Shown: positions 27,161-35,336, numbered from the stretch's first letter. The stretch: 64,000 bases of DNA from Kocuria rosea subsp. polaris (GCA_023896275.1 MLDA01000008.1:1-64000), one strand, 5' to 3'. Made by a program: numbers and translations. Notes: generated from the sequence alone by a model not told the origin.

Positions 27161-27274
27161 GGGGTCTGGCGTGCGTTCCTCCCGGCAGATCGGGGCCGCA
27201 GCGGCACTTCGCGGGGCCACGCCGGGCTGGTGGACTTGTTGCAGATCAAGAAATGAACTGACAAGGAGAACATC

Positions 27275-27757
27275 ATGGACCTCATCAACTCGCTTCAAGA
27301 GCTGGCCGCGCCACTGCCCGCCTGGCTGCAGTCGTGCGTCATCGTCTTGGCCGGCGCCATCCCTTTCGTCGAGTCGTACGCGGGGGCAGTGATCGGGGTG
27401 TTCGTCGGGCTGCCCGTGTGGGTGGCGGTGCCAGCGGCGATCGTCGGGAACTGGATCTGCATGTTCTTGTTGGTCACCTTGGGCGCGGGCATCCAGCGCC
27501 GCCTCGCCGAACGTTCTCGTCGTGAGCCGTCCAAGGGGCAGCAGAAGTTCCTGCGATTGTTCAACCGGTATGGAGTCCCGGGCGTGAGCCTGCTGGGACA
27601 GTGGGTGCTTCCGAGCCAGATCACGTCGATGCTCATGGTCGGCGTGGGGGCCGCCAAGAACCAGGTGATCATCTGGCAGTCGATCTCAATTGTCATCTGG
27701 GGCGCCGCCTTCGGCACGTTGGCCGTCCTCGGCCTGACCGCGCTTGGGTCGTTCTAG
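27275..27757 (+). CDS. Small multi-drug export-like membrane protein
   Basis: A 160-aa integral membrane protein of the PF06695 'small multi-drug export' type. Hydrophobic segments are AWLQSCVIVLAGAIPFVESYAGAVIGVFVGLPVW, AAIVGNWICMFLLVTLGAG, and VIIWQSISIVIWGAAFGTLAVLGLTAL. The motif IPFVES (residues 29-34) and the re-entrant GVPGVSLLGQWVLPSQITS are typical. Transport substrate is unknown. A clear AAGGAG lies before the ATG. It is divergent from the two-component system, which could control it (inference from position only). Confidence 0.85.
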   Translation: MDLINSLQELAAPLPAWLQSCVIVLAGAIPFVESYAGAVIGVFVGLPVWVAVPAAIVGNWICMFLLVTLGAGIQRRLAERSRREPSKGQQKFLRLFNRYGVPGVSLLGQWVLPSQITSMLMVGVGAAKNQVIIWQSISIVIWGAAFGTLAVLGLTALGSF

Positions 27758-27789
27758 TTGTACTCACCTCGACCACCCGGACGGAGCGG

Positions 27790-28983
27790 TCAGGCGGCCT
27801 TGCAGGCCCCCGACGAGACGACGTCGTCGTAGCTCGTGGCGGCGTCGACGAGCGGCTCGACCTCCTCGAGGGTGAGCGCATAGCCGACGTCGTCAGCGCC
27901 GCGCGCCTTCGCAAAGACGACACCGATCAAGCGTCCCTGCTCGTCGACGAGCGGACCGCCGGAGTTGCCCTGCTCGATGTCCGCACCGAGCTGGTAGATA
28001 TTCAGCGTCGACGGCTCCCCGCCGTAGATGTTCTGAACCGGAACATCCCTGACCGACTGCACGGTGGCGCCCAGCGCACGGAACGGGCCGCCGGCCGGGT
28101 GCCCCATAAACACGCCGGTTCTCCCCTTCTCGAGGTCCCGGCCGACCGGAATCGGGCTCAGGTCGAGCCCCGGGACCTCCAGCACCGCGAGATCGGCAGC
28201 GGGATCAAAGTGGGCGATAGTCGCCGGCAAGGCGCGGCCGTCGCGAGTCGTCACGACCGGATCGGTGACCCCGGCGACGACGTGGGCGTTGGTGATGACG
28301 CGGTCCTCGGCGGCCGCGAACCCGCTTCCCGTCTGGTTCATGCCGCATTCAAAGGCGGTGCCGCTGACCTTGACCACGGAGTCCGCTGCAGCGTCGATAC
28401 CCGGACCGCCGGGCAGTTGCTCGGGCTCGGGTGCCGGGTCACTCTCGGTCGGTGCAAACGGGTCGATGAGTTCCGGGATCGTCCCGCCCATGACGGCTGA
28501 GCGGGCGTTCGCGAGGGCCTCGTCGACAGGCTCGGGTGTGTACTCGCGGATGGTGCTGATGACCTTCGAGTCGGCAAGGGCCCGCGACAGGACGGGGATA
28601 CCCATCGCGGCCACGGAGAAGGACAGTGCCGAGACGACGATGGCGGCGACGGCGGTATTCACAAACGCGCCCATCAGGCGGTCGAAGGACTTCAGGGCGG
28701 GATAGTTCAGCCACAAGCGGATCCTGGAGCCCAACGCCGTGCCGATACCCTGCCCGAGAATGACGAGCACGACGGCGACGGCGACCACCCAGAACAGGCG
28801 CCAGCCTGCATTGTGGACCCAGCCGGAGACCACGGGCACCGCATAGAAGGCCGCGACGGCACCCGCAATCAGGCCGACGATACGGCCGAGGGTGACGAAG
28901 AAGCCTTGTCGCCACCCCGACACGAGGAACGACAGCAGCACGATGGCCAGAATGATGTCGAGCCAACTGAATCCGAAAATCAT
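27790..28983 (-). CDS. marP: MarP-type periplasmic serine protease (CvpA + trypsin-like)
   Basis: A 397-aa membrane-anchored protease, the length of M. tuberculosis MarP. Residues 1-165 form a CvpA-like domain with four membrane helices. The extracytoplasmic trypsin-like domain (about 190-397) has catalytic His234 (VITNAHVVAG), Asp264 (DPAADLAVL) and Ser341 (EQGNSGGPL). Cys213 and Cys394 correspond to the disulfide pair known to control MarP. In mycobacteria it protects against acid and oxidative stress by processing the hydrolase RipA. It is divergent from crp, and both share a 149-nt control region. Confidence 0.93.
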   Translation of the reverse strand: MIFGFSWLDIILAIVLLSFLVSGWRQGFFVTLGRIVGLIAGAVAAFYAVPVVSGWVHNAGWRLFWVVAVAVVLVILGQGIGTALGSRIRLWLNYPALKSFDRLMGAFVNTAVAAIVVSALSFSVAAMGIPVLSRALADSKVISTIREYTPEPVDEALANARSAVMGGTIPELIDPFAPTESDPAPEPEQLPGGPGIDAAADSVVKVSGTAFECGMNQTGSGFAAAEDRVITNAHVVAGVTDPVVTTRDGRALPATIAHFDPAADLAVLEVPGLDLSPIPVGRDLEKGRTGVFMGHPAGGPFRALGATVQSVRDVPVQNIYGGEPSTLNIYQLGADIEQGNSGGPLVDEQGRLIGVVFAKARGADDVGYALTLEEVEPLVDAATSYDDVVSSGACKAA

Positions 28984-29041
28984 TGTTCCCGATTTTACGC
29001 ACCCATTCTGGGAGTGCTCTGAGCTTAATTCACACCAACGT

Positions 29042-29060
29042 CACACGGGCTCGCCGTGTG
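29042..29060. promoter_or_regulatory. Inverted repeat between marP and crp
   Basis: CACACGG and CCGTGTG flank a 5-nt centre (GCTCG). It abuts and partly shares bases with the CRP-like site at 29057-29072, so two proteins could compete here. Confidence 0.4.
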
Positions 29061-29072
29061 GAAGTCGTCACA
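29057..29072. promoter_or_regulatory. CRP/GlxR-like site upstream of crp
   Basis: TGTGGAAGTCGTCACA matches TGTGA-N6-TCACA with one mismatch. It is 61-76 nt before the crp start and about 36 bp from the start point predicted by a CAGAAT -10 candidate at 29089-29094. Autoregulation would parallel GlxR in Corynebacterium. Confidence 0.5.
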
Positions 29073-29132
29073 AGGGCCTTGCGTACGGCAGAATGATCGG
29101 TAGCGCTATCAACTTTTTGGACAGGAGATTCC

Positions 29133-29810
29133 ATGGACATCGAGGTACTTCGCCGCGCACCGCTCTTCCAGACGCTTGGCGACGACGTTTTCTCAGCCCT
29201 TACCGACGAACTGACCGAGGTCGACCTCTCCCGCGGCGCCTCCGTCTTCCGCGAGGGTGACCAAGGCGACCAGCTGTACTTCATCGTTTCCGGCAAGATC
29301 AAGCTGGGCCGCACCGCCCCGGACGGCCGTGAGAACCTCCTGGCAGTCCTCGGCCCCGGTGAACTCTTCGGCGAGATGGCCCTGTTCGATCCGAGCCCGC
29401 GCAACGCCACCGCCACCGCGGTCTCCGAGACGCGTCTGGCCGGCCTGCGCCACGAGAACCTGCGCAAGGTCATCGAGACCTCCCCCGAGGTGTCGATCCA
29501 GCTGCTGCAGGCCCTCGCCCGCCGCCTGCGTCGCACCAACGAGTCGCTGGCCGACCTGGTCTTCTCCGACGTTCCCGGCCGCGTGGCCAAGGCGCTGCTG
29601 GACCTCGCCGACCGCTTCGGTCGCCCTGCCACCGACGGCATCCTCGTCGCCCACGAGCTCACGCAGGAGGAGCTGGCCCAGCTGGTCGGCGCCTCGCGCG
29701 AGACCGTGAACAAGGCCCTGGCCGAGTTCGTTCAGCGCGGCTGGCTGCGCCTCGAGGCGCGCGCCGTCGTGATCCTCGACATCCAACGCCTGCGCCAGCG
29801 CTCGCGCTAG
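29133..29810 (+). CDS. crp: Crp/GlxR-type cAMP-responsive regulator
   Basis: A 225-aa CRP/FNR-family regulator of the length and sequence type of GlxR/Rv3676. The cyclic-nucleotide domain includes SRGASVFREGDQGDQLYFIVSGKIKLG and the phosphate-binding cassette GPGELFGEMALFDPSPRNATATA (Glu and Arg for cAMP). The helical hinge LLQALARRLRRTNESLADL precedes a winged helix-turn-helix, LTQEELAQLVGASRETVNKALAEFVQRGWLRLE. Likely a global carbon regulator binding TGTGA-N6-TCACA. AGGAG lies before the ATG. A strong terminator follows. Confidence 0.95.
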   Translation: MDIEVLRRAPLFQTLGDDVFSALTDELTEVDLSRGASVFREGDQGDQLYFIVSGKIKLGRTAPDGRENLLAVLGPGELFGEMALFDPSPRNATATAVSETRLAGLRHENLRKVIETSPEVSIQLLQALARRLRRTNESLADLVFSDVPGRVAKALLDLADRFGRPATDGILVAHELTQEELAQLVGASRETVNKALAEFVQRGWLRLEARAVVILDIQRLRQRSR

Positions 29811-29834
29811 GCGCCACGCAACCCGTACGACGAC

Positions 29835-29868
29835 GGCCGCCCCACCTTTCAAGGTGGGGCGGCCGTTT
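29835..29868 (+). terminator. Rho-independent terminator after crp
   Basis: 14-bp perfect stem GGCCGCCCCACCTT / AAGGTGGGGCGGCC (29835-29864) around a TC centre, followed by GTTTCG. It starts 24 nt after the crp stop and also faces the 3' end of the convergent NUDIX gene. Confidence 0.85.
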
Positions 29869-29925
29869 CGTTGTAGTGCGGCTCCGCGGCGGAACCAGAG
29901 GTCCGCCAGCCCGGCGGGCCCGGTC

Positions 29926-30804
29926 CTACCTGGACCGCCAGCAGATCCCGCCCTCGCTGGCCGTGCTCACGGAAACCTCGAGGACGAACTCTCCGCCGGC
30001 GTCGACCAGTTGCGGGTGAAACGTCCTGAGCTCGCGCCGGTGGGCCAGGTAGGCGATCGTCCCGCGCGTCGTGGCGATCTTCTCCAAGATGACCTCGACG
30101 GCGGGCACCGTCGTCTGGCTCAGGGTCTTCCCGACAGTGTCCTCGTGGGCCACCTCGTCACCGAGGGCCGTCGTGGAGCGGTCGGTCAGCAGGTCCGCGG
30201 CCGACTTCCACGCGGACCAGGTGCCCTTGCCGTCGAGCAGGCTCGTCTGCTGCCGCACCGGCATGGCTGCGGCGAAGTACCAGGTGTCGAACCGTCGGTG
30301 CGCGAAGTCCGGGCTAATCCAGCGGGCCAGCGGGCGCAGCAGATCGGTGCGCAAACCGAGGCCCCGGCCGTTGAGCAGCTCGGCAAAGGAGAGGTCCTGC
30401 TCGGCGACCGCCTGCCGAAGCTCCATCCACTCCCGACTGGAGCAGTTCTCGAGCACCGAGAGCTCGTCGGCGCCGGCGAGCAGCACTCCGGTCTCTTCGA
30501 AGAGCTCGCGGGCGGCGCACACGACCCTGGCACGGGCCTCGCGGTGGTCCAGGATGCCGAGCTTCTGTGCCCACTGGCCCGGGTTCGGACCGAACCAGGC
30601 GACGGCCGCGTCGTCGTCGTGCTCCTCGCTGCCGCCCGGAAAGGCGATCGCTCCGAGCGGTGAGTTGCCACGCCGGTAGCCGAGGTATGTTTCGACGCCG
30701 TGAGTGCCGTCGCGCAAGAGCACCACGGAGGAGGCACGACGCGCGGCGCGCGGCGTCCGCTCTCCGTGGTTCACCCAGTTCTCGGCGGCCGGCTGCTGGT
30801 CCAC
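29926..30804 (-). CDS. NUDIX hydrolase with insertion in the Nudix domain
   Basis: A protein of about 292 aa. The domain starts ASSVVLLRDGTHGVETYLGYR, then GAIAFPGGSEEHDDD. The Nudix glutamates lie in ARVVCAARELFEETGVLL, with about 35 residues inserted between the glycines and the REx2EE part, as in NUDT19-like/RP2p proteins. The C-terminal half is a helical domain (RPLARWISPDFAHRRFDTWYFAAAM). The start is uncertain: GTG 30804 is used because a strong hairpin at 30854-30878 lies against the alternative TTG at 30852; neither has a good ribosome-binding site. Position beside ridA and crp matches Rv3677c's locus, though that gene is a different family. Confidence 0.82.
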   Translation of the reverse strand: MDQQPAAENWVNHGERTPRAARRASSVVLLRDGTHGVETYLGYRRGNSPLGAIAFPGGSEEHDDDAAVAWFGPNPGQWAQKLGILDHREARARVVCAARELFEETGVLLAGADELSVLENCSSREWMELRQAVAEQDLSFAELLNGRGLGLRTDLLRPLARWISPDFAHRRFDTWYFAAAMPVRQQTSLLDGKGTWSAWKSAADLLTDRSTTALGDEVAHEDTVGKTLSQTTVPAVEVILEKIATTRGTIAYLAHRRELRTFHPQLVDAGGEFVLEVSVSTASEGGICWRSR

Positions 30805-30853
30805 CGGAAGCTCGAAGTGGCGGCTGAGCGTCTCCGTCGCGGGCGCGCCCAAG

Positions 30854-30878
30854 GAGCGCGCACCGAGGGTGCGCGCTC
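30854..30878 (-). terminator. Perfect hairpin between ridA and NUDIX gene
   Basis: 11-bp stem GAGCGCGCACC / GGTGCGCGCTC with a 3-nt loop, 20 nt after the ridA stop. It probably terminates or attenuates ridA transcription before the NUDIX gene. No T-run follows. Confidence 0.55.
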
Positions 30879-30898
30879 CGCCTACCGGACGGCGGCCG

Positions 30899-31387
30899 TC
30901 AGGAGAATTCCGCGACCAGTTCAACTTCGACCGGAGAATCGAGTGGCAGGACGGCGACGCCGACTGCGGAACGGGCGTGAATGCCGGCCTCGCCGAAGAT
31001 TTCGCCCAGCAGCTCGGAGGCCCCATTGACGACGCCCGGCTGACCAGTAAACGAAGGGTCGGAGGAGACAAATCCCACGACCTTGACGATCCGGGTGACC
31101 CGGTCCAGGTCGCCGATGACCGACTTCACGGCGGCCAGGGCGTTCAGAACACAGGTGGCAGCCATCTCCTTGGCGGCCTCCGGAGTCACGTCGGCGCCAA
31201 CCTTTCCCACGGCTGGGAGTTCACCCTTAATGAAAGGCAGCTGGCCGGAGGTAAAGGCGTGGTTCCCGCTCGTGACGGCCGGCACATACGCGGCCACGGG
31301 CGGGGCCACCTCGGGCAGCGTCAGCCCTAGCTCGGCCAGGCGGTTCTCGATGGCCGAAACGGAGTTCGACGTCGTCTGATTTTCCAT
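30899..31387 (-). CDS. RidA-family protein (reactive imine/enamine deaminase type)
   Basis: A 162-aa member of the YjgF/YER057c/UK114 family, of the longer Rv3678c type. The domain contains VAAYVPAVTSGNHAFTSGQLPFIKGELPAVGKVG, EAAKEMAATCVLNALAAVKSVIGDLDRVTRIVKVVGFVSS and the terminal ARSAVGVAVLPLDSPVEVELVAEF, where Arg and Glu form the usual ligand site (ARSAVGV...VELVAEF). RidA proteins deaminate reactive imines from pyridoxal enzymes; the specificity of this subgroup is not established. It is followed by a hairpin and preceded 22 nt upstream by a DUF4177-like gene on the same strand. Confidence 0.9.
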   Translation of the reverse strand: MENQTTSNSVSAIENRLAELGLTLPEVAPPVAAYVPAVTSGNHAFTSGQLPFIKGELPAVGKVGADVTPEAAKEMAATCVLNALAAVKSVIGDLDRVTRIVKVVGFVSSDPSFTGQPGVVNGASELLGEIFGEAGIHARSAVGVAVLPLDSPVEVELVAEFS

Positions 31388-31409
31388 ACTGCTCCTTGTC
31401 GGAAAGGGA

Positions 31410-31565
31410 TTACTGCTTCGGACGCTTCATGTACGCGACATGCCCGGTGCCGTTAGGAGCCGGAGTGACGGACACGAGCTCCCAGCCCTCGGAGCCCCAC
31501 GTGTCCAGGACGTCCTTCGGGGTGTGCAGCGGCAACGGCGTGATGGTGTATTCCCAAGTGGTCAT
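31410..31565 (-). CDS. DUF4177-like small protein
   Basis: A 51-aa protein, MTTWEYTITPLPLHTPKDVLDTWGSEGWELVSVTPAPNGTGHVAYMKRPKQ when read in pieces: the TWEY start and GSEGWELVSV motif are the DUF4177 core. Function unknown. It corresponds in size and place to the small ORF between ridA and ponA2 homologues in mycobacteria. Only about 37 nt separate its start from the divergent penicillin-binding protein start, so their promoters must overlap. Confidence 0.82.
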   Translation of the reverse strand: MTTWEYTITPLPLHTPKDVLDTWGSEGWELVSVTPAPNGTGHVAYMKRPKQ

Positions 31566-31589
31566 ACCGGCAAGGGTAGTCGCTCCAGT

Positions 31590-31595
31590 TAGACT
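31590..31595 (+). promoter_or_regulatory. -10 box of the penicillin-binding protein gene, leaderless layout
   Basis: TAGACT ends 7 nt before ATG 31603. Because this distance places the start point at the ATG, it favours 31603 over the ATG at 31597. Confidence 0.5.
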
Positions 31596-31602
31596 GATGG
31601 GT

Positions 31603-33945
31603 ATGGCCGGTAGTAAATCTCCTTTGTTCGATACCGCAACCACCCTCGGCAAAATTGTTGCCTTCTTCGGTGTGAGCGCGATCTGTGGTGTGTTGGCGGC
31701 GGGATTGCTCGTCCCGATCGCCTCCCTCGCGGGCTCCAGTGCCAACGCGAGCATCGAGTTCTTCGAAGAACTTCCGGAGGAACTGCGTCAGGATCCGCTC
31801 TCTGTTCCGTCGAAGATCCTCGCAAGCGACGGCACGACCCTGGCCACGTTCTATTCCGAGAACCGCAAGCCGGTGTCGATCGACGAGATTTCCCAGCCCA
31901 TGAAGGACGCCATCGTCTCCATCGAGGACGAGCGCTTCTATGAGCACGGCGGCATCGACCTGCGCGGCACGCTCCGCGCGGTCGCGTCCAACCTCACCTC
32001 TTCCAGCGAGCAGGGCGCCTCCACGTTGACGATGCAGTACGTCAACAACCAGATCATCAACTCCGGCGTGCTCGCGGGCATCCCCGCGGAAGAACTGACG
32101 ATCTCCGGCACCAAGGACTACGGCGACAAGCTCCGCGAGATGAAACTGGCCATCTCCGTGGAAAAGCAGATGAGCAAAGACGAGATCCTCGAGGGCTACC
32201 TGAACCTCGTGCTCTTCTCGGGCCGGAACTACGGCGTCGAGGCCGCAGCGCAGCGCTTCTTCTCCAAGTCGGCCGCCGATCTGAACATCCCCGAGGCGGC
32301 CATGCTCGCGGGTATGGTGCAGATCCCGAACGTCTACAACCCGGAGAAGAATCCGGAGCTCACGCAGAAGCGCCGTGACACCGTGCTCGCGGCCATGCTG
32401 CGCAATCAGGCGATCACGCAGGAAGAGTACGACGAGGCCGTCGCGACTGACATCCAGCTCAAGCCGAAGTCCACCAACTCCGGCTGTATCGCCTCCAACG
32501 TCGCCCCGCACTTCTGCGACTACGTGCGCCACCTGATCCTCGCCGACCCGGCCTACGGTGAGACCGTGGAGGCGCGCGAGAACCTGCTCTTCCGCGGTGG
32601 CCTGCAGATCAAGACGACGCTGGACGTGGACACTCAGAAGGAGGCCATCGCCTCCGCGCGCAATGCGGTCCCGGCCGACGATCCCTCGGACTTGGGCAGC
32701 GCCGTCGTCTCGGTTGAGCCCGGCACCGGCAAGATCCTCGCGATGGCCCAGAACAAGGAGTACGGCCCGGGCGACAGCGGCTCGGAGACCGTCTACAACT
32801 TCAACGTGGCCCGCGAATACGGCGGCTCGAACGGCTTCCAGGGCGGCTCGTCAATGAAGCCGTTCACCGCAGTTGCCTGGCTCCAGTCCGGCCGCAACAT
32901 GTGGGACCGAATCGATTCTCGACCCCGAAACTACCCTGAGTCCTTCCGCTGGAAGGCTTCATGCCTGAACCTCGGCTACACGGTAGCCGGCGGCGGTTAC
33001 CAACCCAAGAACTTCCAACGCAACTTCATGGAAGGCAACATCACTGTCGACGAGGGGCTTTACTGGTCGATCAACTCAGCGACCGTCGCCGAAGCGTCCA
33101 AGCTGGACCTGTGTGACATCGCTAACGCGGCGTACGACGTCGGCATCGTAGATCAGGGCAACAGAGACGAAGAGACCGGCGAACCACAGGCCATAAACCC
33201 GGCCAACCCCTCGATGGTGCTCGGCACGGCCAACGTCACCCCGCTCTCGCAGGCCGCGGGTTACGCTGCTTTCGCCAACAACGGCGTGTTCTGCGAGCCG
33301 CGCGCGCTCGTCTCGGTCAAGGACGCCGCCGGCAACAACTACAAGGTGCCGGCAGAGTCGTGCCGCAACGCCATCGACCCGGACGTCGTCCGCAACCTCA
33401 ACGGCACGCTGAGCAAGATCGCCTCCCAGCGCGTGGCCAAGGGCACGATCTCCTCCCCGATCGCTGGAAAAACGGGAACCAGCAATGGCGCAGCATCAAC
33501 CTGGTTCGTCGGCTACACGACCGGCATCTCGACCGCTGCCTGGGTCGGGCGCCACACTGGCACCGGTGATATCTTCGGCATCAACGTCAAGGGACAAACC
33601 TATGCGAGCCCGGACTCCTCCTCGTTCGCTTCCCCACTCTGGCTCGACTACATGAGCAAGGTCATCCCGAACTACGAGGCCACGGCCTTCGGCCAGGCCG
33701 ATTCGAGGCCAGCCCCGCAGCCGGCCCCGAGTTCTGATTCCGATAACAACGCTGATTCCGGGAACAACTCCGGCGGGGATTCCGGCGACAGCTCGGACGG
33801 CGGCGACTCGGGCAATGACTCGAACAGCGGCGAGTCAAACTCCGGGAACACGGACACCACGCCCGGCGGTCCCGGTGCCGGCAACGGCAACAACGGGAAT
33901 CGTGGCAACGGGAACGGCAACGGCAACGGAAACGACGACGACTAG
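31603..33945 (+). CDS. Class A penicillin-binding protein (PonA2-like)
   Basis: Bifunctional peptidoglycan transglycosylase/transpeptidase, 780 aa. One N-terminal membrane helix (IVAFFGVSAICGVLAAGLLVPIASLAG) is followed by the GT51 domain with the catalytic Glu in VSIEDERFYEHGGID (about residue 106) and GASTLTMQYVNN. The transpeptidase has SxxK in GGSSMKPFTA (about 415), SxN in YWSINSATV, and KTG in AGKTGTSNG. The last 80 residues are a Ser/Gly/Asn/Asp-rich tail with no PASTA domain, unlike mycobacterial PonA2. The metallophosphoesterase downstream is conserved in this position. Confidence 0.93.
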   Translation: MAGSKSPLFDTATTLGKIVAFFGVSAICGVLAAGLLVPIASLAGSSANASIEFFEELPEELRQDPLSVPSKILASDGTTLATFYSENRKPVSIDEISQPMKDAIVSIEDERFYEHGGIDLRGTLRAVASNLTSSSEQGASTLTMQYVNNQIINSGVLAGIPAEELTISGTKDYGDKLREMKLAISVEKQMSKDEILEGYLNLVLFSGRNYGVEAAAQRFFSKSAADLNIPEAAMLAGMVQIPNVYNPEKNPELTQKRRDTVLAAMLRNQAITQEEYDEAVATDIQLKPKSTNSGCIASNVAPHFCDYVRHLILADPAYGETVEARENLLFRGGLQIKTTLDVDTQKEAIASARNAVPADDPSDLGSAVVSVEPGTGKILAMAQNKEYGPGDSGSETVYNFNVAREYGGSNGFQGGSSMKPFTAVAWLQSGRNMWDRIDSRPRNYPESFRWKASCLNLGYTVAGGGYQPKNFQRNFMEGNITVDEGLYWSINSATVAEASKLDLCDIANAAYDVGIVDQGNRDEETGEPQAINPANPSMVLGTANVTPLSQAAGYAAFANNGVFCEPRALVSVKDAAGNNYKVPAESCRNAIDPDVVRNLNGTLSKIASQRVAKGTISSPIAGKTGTSNGAASTWFVGYTTGISTAAWVGRHTGTGDIFGINVKGQTYASPDSSSFASPLWLDYMSKVIPNYEATAFGQADSRPAPQPAPSSDSDNNADSGNNSGGDSGDSSDGGDSGNDSNSGESNSGNTDTTPGGPGAGNGNNGNRGNGNGNGNGNDDD

Positions 33946-33966
33946 GACGCGGGGAATCGACTGGGC

Positions 33967-34902
33967 ATGGCAGAAGCACTGATCCGCGGCCTGCGCCGGG
34001 GAGCGCGCCTGGCCGGCGTCGTGGCGGCCGCCGGAGCAGCCTCCGTCGGCTACGGGCTCTGGGAACGCAACCAGTTCACCGTCCGCCACGAGTCGGTCCC
34101 CGTCCTGCCGCCCGGCTCATCCGACGTCACGGTGCTGCACCTCTCGGACATCCATATGGTCCCGGGGCAGCGTGCCAAGGCCGCCTGGCTGCGATCGCTC
34201 GCCGAGTTGGAACCGGACCTCGTGGTCAATACCGGTGACAATCTCAGCCACCAGGCGGCCGTGGGCCCGCTCATCGACGCGCTGGAACCACTCCTGCGCT
34301 TCCCTGGCGTCTACGTCCCGGGGTCGAACTGCTATTTCGCCCCGCGTCCGGGCAACCCGTTCAAGTACTTCGCCGGCCCCTCGTCGAACAAGGAACCTGC
34401 TGAGCGCATCGGGCTGGACTGGCAGACCATGCACAAACTGTTCGGTGCAGCCGGGTGGATCAACCTCTCCAATCGCAGCCAGTCAGTTCCGTACGGCCGG
34501 CTCCGGCTCGACTTCACGGGTGTCGACGATCCCCACCTCGGCTACGACGCCTTCGCCGGGTGGCCCCGTGGATCGTCGACCAGTTCGGAGGCGCCGCACG
34601 TGAAGATCGCCCTCGCGCACGCCCCCTACCAGCGGGTCCTCGACCAGTTCACGGATGCCGGGGCCGACATCATCTTCGCCGGCCACACTCACGGCGGTCA
34701 GGTCTGCATCCCGGGGTACGGCGCGCTCGTCTCCAACTGCGACCTGCCGACGTGGCGTGCGCGCGGCCTGACCGTGTGGGAACACGAAGGCCGCACGACG
34801 CCGCTCAACGTCTCCGCGGGCATCGGCACCTCCCGCTTCGCCCCGGTGCGCATCGCCTGCCGCCCGGAGGCGGTCCTGCTGCGTCTCACCGCTCGAGGCT
34901 AG
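33967..34902 (+). CDS. Metallophosphoesterase (Rv3683-like)
   Basis: A 311-aa calcineurin-like phosphoesterase, probably membrane-tethered by its N-terminus (RLAGVVAAAGAASVGYGLWERNQF). Metal-site motifs are HLSDIHM (D, H), VVNTGDNLSH (GDN), PGSNCYFAPRPGN in place of the usual GNHD/E, and AHAPYQRVLDQF then FAGHTHGGQVCIPG. The expected GNHD box is replaced by GSNCYFAP, as in YkuE/Rv3683 relatives that act on membrane lipid or cell-wall precursors. It follows the penicillin-binding protein by 21 nt. The stop codon shares CTAG with the convergent SnoaL gene. Confidence 0.88.
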   Translation: MAEALIRGLRRGARLAGVVAAAGAASVGYGLWERNQFTVRHESVPVLPPGSSDVTVLHLSDIHMVPGQRAKAAWLRSLAELEPDLVVNTGDNLSHQAAVGPLIDALEPLLRFPGVYVPGSNCYFAPRPGNPFKYFAGPSSNKEPAERIGLDWQTMHKLFGAAGWINLSNRSQSVPYGRLRLDFTGVDDPHLGYDAFAGWPRGSSTSSEAPHVKIALAHAPYQRVLDQFTDAGADIIFAGHTHGGQVCIPGYGALVSNCDLPTWRARGLTVWEHEGRTTPLNVSAGIGTSRFAPVRIACRPEAVLLRLTARG

Positions 34903-35300
34903 ACACGCCCCCAGAACGCGTCTTCTGCAGCCCCATCCGCTGAGAACAGGCGCATGGCGATGATCTTGCCGCTTCGGACCGTCAGGAGGTCGATCCCCTC
35001 CATGTCCATCGACTGGCCGGCCCGCTGTCCACTGAATTGGACGGGCACGGCGACCAACTCCCCGTTGACCATGGTTGGCCCCTCCACGGTCAGCTGGAAG
35101 CTGCCCTTGCTGACCTCCATCATCCCGCCCAGCAGGGCACCGACGCTTTCGATGCCGACGTGCTCACCGGAGAAGCGGTTGGCGCCCGGCTGATGCCACA
35201 CCACCTCCGGACTGAGCTGCGCCATGGCCGTGGGCACATCACCCTTGGCCAGGGCGTCGAAGTACGTGGCGGCGACGGCTGCCGGAGTGTTCTCGTTCAT
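34899..35300 (-). CDS. SnoaL-like/NTF2-fold protein
   Basis: A 133-aa nuclear transport factor 2-fold protein: AAVAATYFDALAKGDVPTAMAQLSPEVVWHQPGANRFSGEHVGIESVGALLGGMM, then GSFQLTVEGPTMVNGELVAVPVQFSGQRAG and a final DLLTVRSGKIIAMRLFSADGAAEDAFWG. The family includes polyketide cyclases, isomerases and uncharacterised ligand binders, so the reaction is unknown. Start ATG 35300 has AAGGA 8 nt upstream. It is divergent from the HxlR regulator with an operator-like spacer, so it is probably a regulated target. Confidence 0.87.
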   Translation of the reverse strand: MNENTPAAVAATYFDALAKGDVPTAMAQLSPEVVWHQPGANRFSGEHVGIESVGALLGGMMEVSKGSFQLTVEGPTMVNGELVAVPVQFSGQRAGQSMDMEGIDLLTVRSGKIIAMRLFSADGAAEDAFWGRV

Positions 35301-35336
35301 GGGTCCATCCTTACTGTCGACTATGAAGACTCTCAA

